From the NCBI GenBank assembly GCA_000155695.1, contig DS990592.1:3782335-3846334 (forward strand): a stretch of 64,000 bases of DNA, given 5' to 3'. How positions within the stretch are numbered: position 1 is the stretch's first letter; the number at the start of each line of letters is the position of its first letter. Positions 10,117 through 18,053 of the stretch are shown in pieces. Made by a program: the position numbers and the translations under genes. The notes under the pieces are model-generated. The model was not told where the DNA came from. It saw only the letters and a program-made list of their open reading frames with translations, and searched no databases. Origin of the DNA: Verrucomicrobiia bacterium DG1235 (GTDB taxonomy: Bacteria; Verrucomicrobiota; Verrucomicrobiia; Opitutales; Opitutaceae).

Positions 10117-11898
10117 ATGAATCGACTCTCAAAAACCCTCTCGCCGCTTAGGCTTCCGATACTCGCAAGGTCTCGCTCACGATCATTTCGAGTCAACACA
10201 CAGCCTGCCCGCGATTCACTGCAACTCGCGATTGAAGAAATCGGAAGCGCATTCGGCAGCGTGGGCTCTAGCCTCGACTCGCTGAGCGATCAAACGCATC
10301 GGCTAAAGGACAATTGCCAAGTCTTAGTCGACGCCTCCAGCGGTCAAAGCAATAGCTCTATCCTAATCAAACGAGCGGCAAAAGCCTTGGAAGCGCCCAT
10401 CCAATACATTGGCTCCAGTATCTACGAAAGGCAAAGCACCTGCAGCCTGCTCTCCAACTGCGAAAAGTCGGCCACCAAACTGCTGCAGCGGCAGAACGAC
10501 ATGAACTCCGCCCTGCAACCCCTCAAATTCATGCTCGTCTTTTTCAAGATCGAAGCAGCCCAGCTTTGCGCGGAAGATCAAGCCACCTTCAAATCGGTAT
10601 CAGAGGAAATCTCCCGCCTCCACAAGCTCGTTGACGACACCTTCGGCAAGAACATGAAGCAGCTTGAAGCGGCCCGCGCCGCGACATCCGAAGCGGAAAA
10701 ACAAGCCAACCAGCAAACCGCAAAGCAAGCGGAAGAGATCGAAAAAAAACAGCAGGACCTCGCCCAAACAATCGATAGACTCAATCAGCAGATAGAAAAA
10801 AATCAGCTCGAAGAATCAGACCTAAACTCAGCTACCGGCAAATTTGAGAGCGCCATCGGCAGGCTCATCATGTCACTGCAATACGAGGACATCTTCCGAC
10901 AGCGATGCGAAACCATTCTCCAAGCCTTCGACGAGCTAAAGGAGGAAAACGCAGACCGGGCATGGATCCTAGTGCAGGCTAAGCAAATTGAAACCGCCGC
11001 CAAAGAGCTTCGCGAGTCTGCAGAAGAAACGCTCACAGGGCTCGATTCCATTTCGCAGCAAGCCAAAGAGCTCTACCGCATTTCCGCCACCATGGATCAA
11101 TTCGAGCACAACACCGCATCCGCTGACGGTATGGTGCAAACCCTGCTCGAAGCATTCGAATCCATCCGAGACATCCTCAAGAAAAACAAAGCCCTCGCCG
11201 CCGACTCCAAAACCGCGATCAAGCCTGTTCAAAACCTCACCGAAGATCTCTCCGCAGTCGTGTTCGAGGTCTCCATGAATATTCAATTCATCGCCCTCAA
11301 CGCTCAAATTCGCTCCATCCAAGTCGGAGCGGGCAGCGGGCTCGAAATCCTCGCAGCCCGTACTGCGGAGATTTCCTCCGAACTGAGAGAGCTAGGCGAT
11401 ACCACTTCAGCGCAAATAACCGAACTTCACCAGACCGTGAACAGTCTCACCAGAGCCATTGAAACTGACTTCGAAGGAGTATCACACACGCTTGATGAAC
11501 TGGATGAAAGCAGCCAGAAAATCGAAGCGGAACTGCACGACCTAAGAGACGGAGCCCTAAATTCGCTAAGCCTCATCGCCGATATGCTCGGATCAGTGGA
11601 AAGCCTGATCACAGGCGATCGAAACAAGCTCACCCGCATTTCCTCCATCGCCGACACCCTAGAGGATCGAGTCGCCGAGCTCGTCAGCCAGGCCAAGCTT
11701 CAAAAGCTCTCCGCCAAGGACAGAGCGCTCCTGGAAGAAGAGGTCGAGCAACGCCTCCAGAAAGTTCGCGGAGCCATGCACACGCGCGTTCCCACCGAAC
11801 TCGCAGATACGGATTCGATGCTGGCGATATCAGAGAAACAATCCAGCCGCCGCGAGTCGGCTGTCTCCCTGAGCTGCGACAATATCGAGCTCTTCTGA
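10117..11898 (+). CDS. Cytoplasmic helical signalling protein with CheZ-like DxxxQ motif and degenerate MCP-tip segment
   Basis: I know no precise family for this 593-residue protein. It has no signal peptide or transmembrane segment and is almost entirely helical, with a charged coiled coil at about 165-235. Residues 254-264 read LQYEDIFRQRC. Asp258 and Gln262 reproduce the spacing of the CheZ phosphatase pair (D143/Q147, motif DLTGQ). Residues 389-420 (NIQFIALNAQIRSI then an ILAARTAEIS stretch) mirror the hairpin tip of chemoreceptors (NLLALNA-IEA) but with key residues changed. The last residues (SCDNIELF) form an acidic-hydrophobic tail like the CheY-binding tail of CheZ. It lies 23 bp after the STAS gene. 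I infer a chemotaxis modulator, possibly a CheY-P phosphatase controlled by partner switching. Confidence 0.7.
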   Translation: MNRLSKTLSPLRLPILARSRSRSFRVNTQPARDSLQLAIEEIGSAFGSVGSSLDSLSDQTHRLKDNCQVLVDASSGQSNSSILIKRAAKALEAPIQYIGSSIYERQSTCSLLSNCEKSATKLLQRQNDMNSALQPLKFMLVFFKIEAAQLCAEDQATFKSVSEEISRLHKLVDDTFGKNMKQLEAARAATSEAEKQANQQTAKQAEEIEKKQQDLAQTIDRLNQQIEKNQLEESDLNSATGKFESAIGRLIMSLQYEDIFRQRCETILQAFDELKEENADRAWILVQAKQIETAAKELRESAEETLTGLDSISQQAKELYRISATMDQFEHNTASADGMVQTLLEAFESIRDILKKNKALAADSKTAIKPVQNLTEDLSAVVFEVSMNIQFIALNAQIRSIQVGAGSGLEILAARTAEISSELRELGDTTSAQITELHQTVNSLTRAIETDFEGVSHTLDELDESSQKIEAELHDLRDGALNSLSLIADMLGSVESLITGDRNKLTRISSIADTLEDRVAELVSQAKLQKLSAKDRALLEEEVEQRLQKVRGAMHTRVPTELADTDSMLAISEKQSSRRESAVSLSCDNIELF

Positions 11899-11900
11899 GA

Positions 11901-12071
11901 CTACCACTTCAGGCGAGCCTCAAAAGCCCTCCGCCCGAAAAACGATTGCTCTGCCAATACCGCATCTTTGGCAGCGTACTCACGTGCGCTCCCCGCCACA
12001 TTTAAGCAGCTACCCTGGACCCCATATCCGTACCCCATCAGGGAATCCCGCGCGTCAGCATAGCCGTAAAC
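11901..12071 (-). other. Short antisense-strand reading frame, possible small gene or gene remnant
   Basis: On the minus strand a frame of 56 codons runs from just after a TAG (12072-12074) to a TAG at 11901-11903. The translation has a protein-like composition (it contains MGYGYGVQGS, AREYAAKDAVLAE and FFGRRAFEARLKW). Its only ATG, at 12038, would give 45 residues. It is convergent with the preceding plus-strand gene, with 2 bp between the two stop codons. I do not recognise the sequence. It may be a small real gene, the 3' end of a decayed gene, or chance. Confidence 0.3.
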
Positions 12072-12145
12072 CTACCTAGATTAGGTTCGCCTCAAAAACA
12101 CAGGCATGTTTCCCTTGTTTCCAAATCCAACCTTGTCCCATTCGC

Positions 12146-15100
12146 ATGCAACGCCTTTTCCCAAACCTTTTGATCATGTTCCTCACGGCTCTTTGCGTGC
12201 AGTCGCTTCATTCGGAGGACATCGAACTACCAGACGCCCAGCTCGAAAGCCTGATCCGAGACTCCCTCGGCAAACACGACGGGGCCCTCACTGATTCGGA
12301 TCTCGCAAGCCTCACTTCCCTCAACTCCGGCTCCCTCGTCTCGGAAACAAAAATCAGCGATCTTACTGGAATTGAGTACGCGACGAACCTCACAGAACTC
12401 ACGCTACGATTTCAAACAATCGAAGAATTAAGCCCGCTCGCAAGCCTGGCAAACCTCGAACAGCTCGACCTCAGCGGCAACCCGATCACAGACCTCACGC
12501 AACTCGGTTCCCTCGCACAACTTCGCGTGCTCTCCATTTCCGAAGCCGAGATAACCGACCTCACCCCCCTCGCGAGCCTAAGCAGCCTTCAATGGCTGTT
12601 TCTCAGCAAAAACTCCATTTCGAACCTGAGCCCCATCGCTGGAATCGCCACCCTCTCGTATTTGGATTTTGAGGACAACCCGATCGCCGACTTCTCGCCC
12701 CTTAGCCAGATCACCACACTGACCACCCTAAACCTGAGAAACACCGGCTTCAATAGCCTCGCACCGCTCGCTCCCCTCAAATCCCTGCGAAGCCTCGACG
12801 CTAGCGAAAACCTGCTCTCCTCGCTCGAAGGCCTAAACCAATTACCCCAGCTCCAGCAATTCCAAGTCAGCGACAACTACCTCACAGACATCACCCCACT
12901 CGCCGAAATCGCCACCCTCCAGCTCATCGCCCTCAACCGAAACTTCATAGACTTTACCGCAGGCACGCCCAACGCCGACACCCTCTCACTTCTCCAAAAC
13001 GCCGGCGTCTCCATCAGCAGCCTCGTTCAAAAAACTCCCACCCTCGAGCTTTCCGACAATGCCGTCGAAACTCCATATTACGGAAGCGGCGGAAACGGCT
13101 CGATCAACATCACAACCAACTCCCAATGGGAAGCCAGCGTCGACTCCAGCTGGCTCTCCCTCACCTCCCAAGGCGACGGTTACGGAGACGCCACCCTTTC
13201 CTTCTCCGTCATCTCCACGCCGGATTTGTTCGGTCCCAGAACCGCCACCATCACCGTCAGCACTCCACAATACGAAGAAAGCTTTGAAATCGAGCAACGC
13301 CCCTACCTCGAAGTAGTATTCCCAGATCCCCAGCTAGAGCTCGCCCTCCGCGTCGCCCTCGACAACTTCGACGACCCCATCACCGACCACCAGCTCGAAA
13401 CTCTCAACACCCTCAGCGTACCCCTAGGCCCCTCCGCTAAGGAATCCATCAAAATCACCGATCTCACCGGCCTCCAATACGCAGACCAGCTGCAAAACAT
13501 CTACCTCGACAACCACGCCATCTCGGACATCTCCCAGCTCGCCGGATTCGTTAAGCTCAAGACCCTCTCCCTTTCCAACAACCTTCTCAACGACCTCACC
13601 CCGCTCAAGTTTCTCACCGCCCTCCAAACCCTAAACGTCGACAACAACTTCATCCCGCTCTCCGACACCCAGCAGAGCTCTGTCATAAATTCACTGGTAA
13701 ACCGAGGCGGCACCGCCAAAACCGAACCCCAGCTATCGACCACCTTCTCATTCTCCATCGATGACGACACCTTCGGACCCGAAGGCGGAAGCGGCACCCT
13801 CTTTGTCGAATCAAACGATGCTTGGGAAGCCGCCTCCGACACGGACTGGATCACATTTGACAACGGATCTACCGGCACTCGCGTCGGCTCAATCAAATTC
13901 ACCGTCTCCGAATTTCTCGAGCTCTCCACACCCCGCGTAGCCACTATCTCAATACACGACCAAACGGTGACGGTTACGCAACGCCTTCCTGAACCTATCG
14001 CGTTCACCGATCCAGATCTCGAAACGGTCCTCATCGAAAAACTCGCCCTGGAGACGGAATACGTTACCGACTTCGACCTAGAAAACCTGCTCGACCTCGA
14101 ACTGATACGCGATCCATTCGACCCCGAAGACCCAGATATCAGCTCCCTAAACGGCCTCCAGCACGCGGTCAACCTAGGCAGCCTCTCGATATCAGGCCAC
14201 ACCACAATCTCGCTCGACCCCATCGCATCGCTCGATTCCATCACGAACATAAACGTATTAAACGCCTCACTACAAAATATAGACGCCCTATCCCAACTCA
14301 CTCGGCTCGAAACCATAACTCTCAAGAACTGCGGTCTATCCTACATACCTATCCTCAACTGTGAGGACTCACTGATAAGCCTAGACCTCGGAGACAACAA
14401 TATCGTCGACATCGCGCCACTTACCCCTTTGTCGAAAATCGAAACCCTCACGCTCAACTACAATCCCATCGAAGACCTGAGCGCGCTCGCCGAACTCCTC
14501 GAAATCAGCTACCTCGATCTATCCGGAACACAGCCCTCAGATCTCGCCCCGCTACAAGGTCTTTCAAAAGTGAATACACTCAACCTTTCGGAAACCGAGA
14601 TCTCCGAGATCAATGCTCTCTCCTCATTTAGCGCTCTCATCTCACTCGACATCTCCGCCAACCAAATAGTCTCACTCGAGCCCCTCACCACCATCACAAG
14701 CCTCACCGAGATTTACGGCTTCAGCAACGAAGTCGAAGACCTCACCCCCATCCTTAAACTCCCCAATCTCGTTCGAATCGAGTTCCCCTGGAACAAAGTA
14801 CACGACCTAAGCCCCTTCCTCATATCGCCAAACGTCGAACACCTAGACCTGAGCTTCAACTACATCACCGACCTGTCCCCCATCACCAATCTACCCAACC
14901 TCAAGGAACTCTCAGTCCAAGGCAACTTCCTCGACCTCAGCTCCGGCTCCGCTCAAAACGAACACCTACAAACCCTCTCCGAACAAGGAGTCACGGGCTC
15001 ATTCGACTTTCAAAGAGCTCTCAGCGGTACCGTAGAAAGTTCAGCCTTCTCGGTTGGTCCGGAAAAAAAAACGCTATCGACTAATTTCACCACCACCGGG

Positions 15101-15637
15101 CGCCTAAAAGCCAGCACGTCGGCGAATTGGATCAGCTTCGACTACGACCCATTCGCCGGAACAGGTCCCCTCGAAATCCATGTCGACGAAAACGACTTCG
15201 GCGTTTCTCGCAACGCGCTCATCGACTTGGGATTCGCCATTATCACCGTAGAGCAATCCTACGACGCAAACTGGACCGCCTACCTCAATTCACTCGGACT
15301 CGATCCCGCCGCGGCCGAAAATCGAAAAGACGCCGACAGAGATGGCGACGGCCAAAGCAACGAATTCGAATCCCAAACTGGCTTCGATATGTCTGACGCA
15401 TCCTCAAAATTGATCTTCCGCATTATCCCCAACACCGCATCCGAAAACAGTTTCTATATCCATTATTCCCCTACAAATCCCGGGTACAGTGGACAGATCC
15501 AATTCAGCTCTGACATGGAAACCTGGGAAACGATTTCTGAGGAAAACAGCACAGAGGTGGAAAACTACCAAATCATTCACCACACGCCCACCAGCACGCC
15601 CACCTACTATCGTCAAAACATCACCCCGATCAACTAG
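12146..15637 (+). CDS. Large secreted protein of three leucine-rich-repeat blocks alternating with three BACON-like domains
   Basis: 1163 residues with a Sec signal peptide (about 1-23, MQRLFPNLLIMFLTAL core). SDS22/internalin-type LRRs (L..L.L..N.I.DL.PL) fill about 60-290, 440-505 and 690-955. Each block is followed by an Ig-like BACON-type domain with the W..S/T..W(L/I).(L/F) pattern (about 300-387, 530-615, 965-1050). Blocks 2 and 3 begin with a repeated pre-LRR cap (FPDPQLELAL, FTDPDLETVL), and the cap before block 1 is similar (LPDAQLESLI). Near 1090 is an acidic DADRDGDGQSNEFE loop typical of thrombospondin-3/EF-hand-like calcium sites in verrucomicrobial exported proteins. The C terminus is a beta-rich tail with no recognisable sorting motif. 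It is likely surface-exposed or secreted, for binding to proteins or glycans. The gene is strongly C-rich in the plus strand. Confidence 0.85.
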   Translation: MQRLFPNLLIMFLTALCVQSLHSEDIELPDAQLESLIRDSLGKHDGALTDSDLASLTSLNSGSLVSETKISDLTGIEYATNLTELTLRFQTIEELSPLASLANLEQLDLSGNPITDLTQLGSLAQLRVLSISEAEITDLTPLASLSSLQWLFLSKNSISNLSPIAGIATLSYLDFEDNPIADFSPLSQITTLTTLNLRNTGFNSLAPLAPLKSLRSLDASENLLSSLEGLNQLPQLQQFQVSDNYLTDITPLAEIATLQLIALNRNFIDFTAGTPNADTLSLLQNAGVSISSLVQKTPTLELSDNAVETPYYGSGGNGSINITTNSQWEASVDSSWLSLTSQGDGYGDATLSFSVISTPDLFGPRTATITVSTPQYEESFEIEQRPYLEVVFPDPQLELALRVALDNFDDPITDHQLETLNTLSVPLGPSAKESIKITDLTGLQYADQLQNIYLDNHAISDISQLAGFVKLKTLSLSNNLLNDLTPLKFLTALQTLNVDNNFIPLSDTQQSSVINSLVNRGGTAKTEPQLSTTFSFSIDDDTFGPEGGSGTLFVESNDAWEAASDTDWITFDNGSTGTRVGSIKFTVSEFLELSTPRVATISIHDQTVTVTQRLPEPIAFTDPDLETVLIEKLALETEYVTDFDLENLLDLELIRDPFDPEDPDISSLNGLQHAVNLGSLSISGHTTISLDPIASLDSITNINVLNASLQNIDALSQLTRLETITLKNCGLSYIPILNCEDSLISLDLGDNNIVDIAPLTPLSKIETLTLNYNPIEDLSALAELLEISYLDLSGTQPSDLAPLQGLSKVNTLNLSETEISEINALSSFSALISLDISANQIVSLEPLTTITSLTEIYGFSNEVEDLTPILKLPNLVRIEFPWNKVHDLSPFLISPNVEHLDLSFNYITDLSPITNLPNLKELSVQGNFLDLSSGSAQNEHLQTLSEQGVTGSFDFQRALSGTVESSAFSVGPEKKTLSTNFTTTGRLKASTSANWISFDYDPFAGTGPLEIHVDENDFGVSRNALIDLGFAIITVEQSYDANWTAYLNSLGLDPAAAENRKDADRDGDGQSNEFESQTGFDMSDASSKLIFRIIPNTASENSFYIHYSPTNPGYSGQIQFSSDMETWETISEENSTEVENYQIIHHTPTSTPTYYRQNITPIN

Positions 15638-15670
15638 CTCTAACGTAGATCAACCCCACTTTTTGGATAC

Positions 15671-15702
15671 AAAAAAAGCGGAGCCACATTAGGGCTCCAC
15701 TT
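15671..15702 (-). terminator. Rho-independent terminator of the arginine cluster
   Basis: On the minus strand, 28 bp after the argG stop, an AGTGGAGCC / GGCTCCGCT stem is followed by seven T residues. It lies between the convergent LRR gene and argG. The T run fits the minus strand only. Confidence 0.75.
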
Positions 15703-15730
15703 AAAAAAGACTTACTCGTATTGTGCTCGC

Positions 15731-16960
15731 CTACTGTTCGATAAACTCCGACTGAGTGCGAGCGCGGGCCCTGAGACGCAGGCCTTGAAGTCGAATAAAT
15801 CCAGTCGCATCATCAGGATTGTAGGACGACTCGACCCCCTCCATGGATGCTACGTCTTCATCGTAGAGCGAGTACGGAGACTTGCGGCCAACCGTGGTGA
15901 CGTTGCCCTTGTAAAGCTTGAGACGGACTGTCCCGGTTACGCTCTTCTGGCTGTTGTCGATAAAGGCCTGTAGCGCTTCGCGTTCCGGAGCGAACCAGAA
16001 ACCATTGTAGACCAGCTCTGCATACTTCGGAATGAGCCCGTCACGCAAATGCTCCAGATCACGATCCATGGTGAGCGACTCAACCTGCTTGTGCCCCATC
16101 ATAAGGATGGTGCCACCTGGCGTCTCGTACACCCCACGACTCTTCATGCCGACAAAACGATTTTCGACGATGTCCACTCGGCCGATGCCATGCTTACCTG
16201 CGATCTTGTTGAGCTGATAAACTGCTTCGGCCGGAGTCACTTCCTTGCCGTCAATCGCCGTACAATCACCTTTCACGAAATCCAACTCGATGTACTGAGC
16301 TTCGTCCGGCGCATCCTCAGGATCGACGGTGAGCTTGTACATCTTCTTGTTGTCTGGAGTCGTCGGATCGAACCATGGATCCTCGAGTATGCCAGCTTCG
16401 TAGGAAATGTGTAGCGAGTTGCGGTCCATCGAATAGGGCTTCGAGGCAGACGCCTCCACGTCGATGTTGTTATCCGCGCAATACTTGATCATCTCGGTGC
16501 GACCCGGGAAAGCCTTGCGGAAGACTTCCATTCTCCATGGAGAAATGATTTGAAGATCCGGAGCGAGCGCCGCGTAGCCGAGCTCGAAACGGACTTGGTC
16601 GTTGCCCTTACCCGTCGCCCCATGAGCAACCGCGTCAGCGCCTACCTTCCGGGCCAAGTCGATATGAGCCTTCGCAATCAGCGGACGAGCGATCGACGTG
16701 CCAAGGTAGTATTGGCCTTCATAGATCGTGTTCGCGCGAAGCATCGGAAAAATGTAGTCCTTCGCGAACTCGTCTTTTAGATCCAGCGTATAGTGAGCGG
16801 AAGCCCCCGTCGCTTTGGCCTTCTCCTCAAGACCGTCGAGCTCCTCTTCCTGGCCGACGTCAGCGGCGAAGGTGATGATCTCCGCGTTGTAGTGATCCTT
16901 GAGCCAGCGAACCAAGACTGAGGTGTCCAAGCCGCCCGAGTATGCGAGTACGATTTTCAT
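15731..16960 (-). CDS. argG: Argininosuccinate synthase
   Basis: Condenses citrulline and aspartate with ATP to give argininosuccinate, the penultimate step of arginine synthesis. The 409-residue product has the N-type ATP pyrophosphatase P-loop [14 protein letters not shown] at residues 6-19. It also has the [13 protein letters not shown] segment (about 115) and the citrulline/aspartate-binding region up to [11 protein letters not shown]. Family length is about 400-445. It is the last gene of the minus-strand argC-J-B-D-F-G cluster, 113 bp downstream of argF with a dispersed repeat in the gap. No argH is present in this window, so the last step must be encoded elsewhere. Confidence 0.97.
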   Translation of the reverse strand: MKIVLAYSGGLDTSVLVRWLKDHYNAEIITFAADVGQEEELDGLEEKAKATGASAHYTLDLKDEFAKDYIFPMLRANTIYEGQYYLGTSIARPLIAKAHIDLARKVGADAVAHGATGKGNDQVRFELGYAALAPDLQIISPWRMEVFRKAFPGRTEMIKYCADNNIDVEASASKPYSMDRNSLHISYEAGILEDPWFDPTTPDNKKMYKLTVDPEDAPDEAQYIELDFVKGDCTAIDGKEVTPAEAVYQLNKIAGKHGIGRVDIVENRFVGMKSRGVYETPGGTILMMGHKQVESLTMDRDLEHLRDGLIPKYAELVYNGFWFAPEREALQAFIDNSQKSVTGTVRLKLYKGNVTTVGRKSPYSLYDEDVASMEGVESSYNPDDATGFIRLQGLRLRARARTQSEFIEQ

Positions 16961-16972
16961 AGAAATTATCTT

Positions 16973-17066
16973 TGGAAGTTAAGGTTGCCCATGAATGCCA
17001 CGAATGGACACAAATCTTACCGAAGGCACTAAGACCAATATTCGAGAAGATTCGAGCAATTCGTGG
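16973..17066 (-). repeat. Dispersed intergenic repeat between argF and argG
   Basis: The minus strand reads TTGTGTCCATTCGTGGCATT followed by CATGGGCAACC (plus positions 16983-17012). Related 'cgaat...cgtgg' wording continues to about 17066. I recognise this type of near-repetitive TTCGTG-rich element from intergenic regions of Verrucomicrobiota and neighbouring phyla. It fills the only sizeable gap inside the arg cluster and has no open frame of its own. Confidence 0.5.
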
Positions 17067-17073
17067 GAGAAAA

Positions 17074-18018
17074 TTATCTGCGGTTCGCTTCGGCCAGTAC
17101 CGCCATGATCGCCTTTTGGGTATGAAGGCGATTTTCAGCTTCATCGAAGATGACTGACTGCTTGCCGTAGAGTACGTCCTCCTGAACCTCCATGCCTTTG
17201 TAAGCTGGAAGGTCATGCATGAAAAGCGCATCGGATTTCCCGAGCTTCATCAGGTCTGAGGTGACCGAGTAAGGCTTCATCGCAGCTATACGCTCGGCCG
17301 ATTCCTCCTCCTGGCCCATGCTCACCCAAGTATCCGTGTAAAGCACGTCCGCATCCTTGGCAGCCGCTTCCGGATCAGTTGTGAAACTCCATGTCGGCGC
17401 GTAGCCGCTTTCCGACAAAGTCGCCTTGATCTCCTCGCTCGGCTCGTAGCCTTCCGGTCCGGCGAGCACCAACTCCATGCCGAACATGGCCGCCCCGAGG
17501 ATCCAGGAGTTCGCGATGTTGTTAGCCGTGTCGCCAAAGTACGCGAGCTTCTTGCCTTTAAGCGATTCGAGGAAGTTCGTTCCGTCCGCCCAGCGCTCCG
17601 CCATAGTGAAGGCGTCCGTGTAGATCTGGCAGGGATGCAAGTAGTCCGTGAGCGCGTTGATTACCGGAATCGTTCCCAGCTCGGAAAGCTGCTCGATCTC
17701 AGACTGGTCGTAGGTGCGCACGATGAGGCCATGGACAAAACGCGAGAGCACGTTAGCCGTGTCGAAAATCGATTCACCGCGTCCGAGCTGAATGTCATTC
17801 TTGTTCAGAAAGATCGGATGCCCACCCAACTCATGAATGCCTACGTCGAAAGAGACCCTGGTTCGCGTGCTGGATTTGGAGAAAATCATGGCCCAAGTCT
17901 GACCCTTTAGCGAAGGCGGCGTATGGCGACCACGACCTTTTTTGAAGGCGTGAGCCAGCGAAAAGACTTCCGCCGCCTGATGGATCTTGATATCGGTTTC
18001 CTTGAGAAAATGCTGCAT
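17074..18018 (-). CDS. argF: Ornithine carbamoyltransferase with Asp in place of the catalytic-site Cys
   Basis: Transfers the carbamoyl group to ornithine to give citrulline. The 314-residue product has the carbamoyl-phosphate motif SSTRTR (S50-T53), the HPCQ motif (128-131) and the ornithine SMG loop (DTWVSMG, about 229-235), which argues against acetyl- or succinyl-ornithine specificity. The usual HCLPA motif reads HDLPA here: residue 269 is Asp (codon GAC, 17214-17212), followed by a normal YKGMEV. The rest of the protein is intact and of normal length. It lies 35 bp downstream of argD in the arg cluster. The function call is firm from context, but the Asp is unusual. Confidence 0.92.
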   Translation of the reverse strand: MQHFLKETDIKIHQAAEVFSLAHAFKKGRGRHTPPSLKGQTWAMIFSKSSTRTRVSFDVGIHELGGHPIFLNKNDIQLGRGESIFDTANVLSRFVHGLIVRTYDQSEIEQLSELGTIPVINALTDYLHPCQIYTDAFTMAERWADGTNFLESLKGKKLAYFGDTANNIANSWILGAAMFGMELVLAGPEGYEPSEEIKATLSESGYAPTWSFTTDPEAAAKDADVLYTDTWVSMGQEEESAERIAAMKPYSVTSDLMKLGKSDALFMHDLPAYKGMEVQEDVLYGKQSVIFDEAENRLHTQKAIMAVLAEANRR

Positions 18019-18053
18019 TCTTAAGTGTTGGTTTCTGGGTATTGAATATTTAA

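Noticed and set aside
11899-12145. Riboswitch before the LRR gene
   Set aside because: The small CCCTG/CAGGG and TGCCAA/TTGGCA hairpins do not match the consensus of any riboswitch class I know.
17074-18018. argF as a pseudogene because of the altered HCLPA motif
   Set aside because: Full length, intact other motifs and operon position argue for a functional gene with a substitution.
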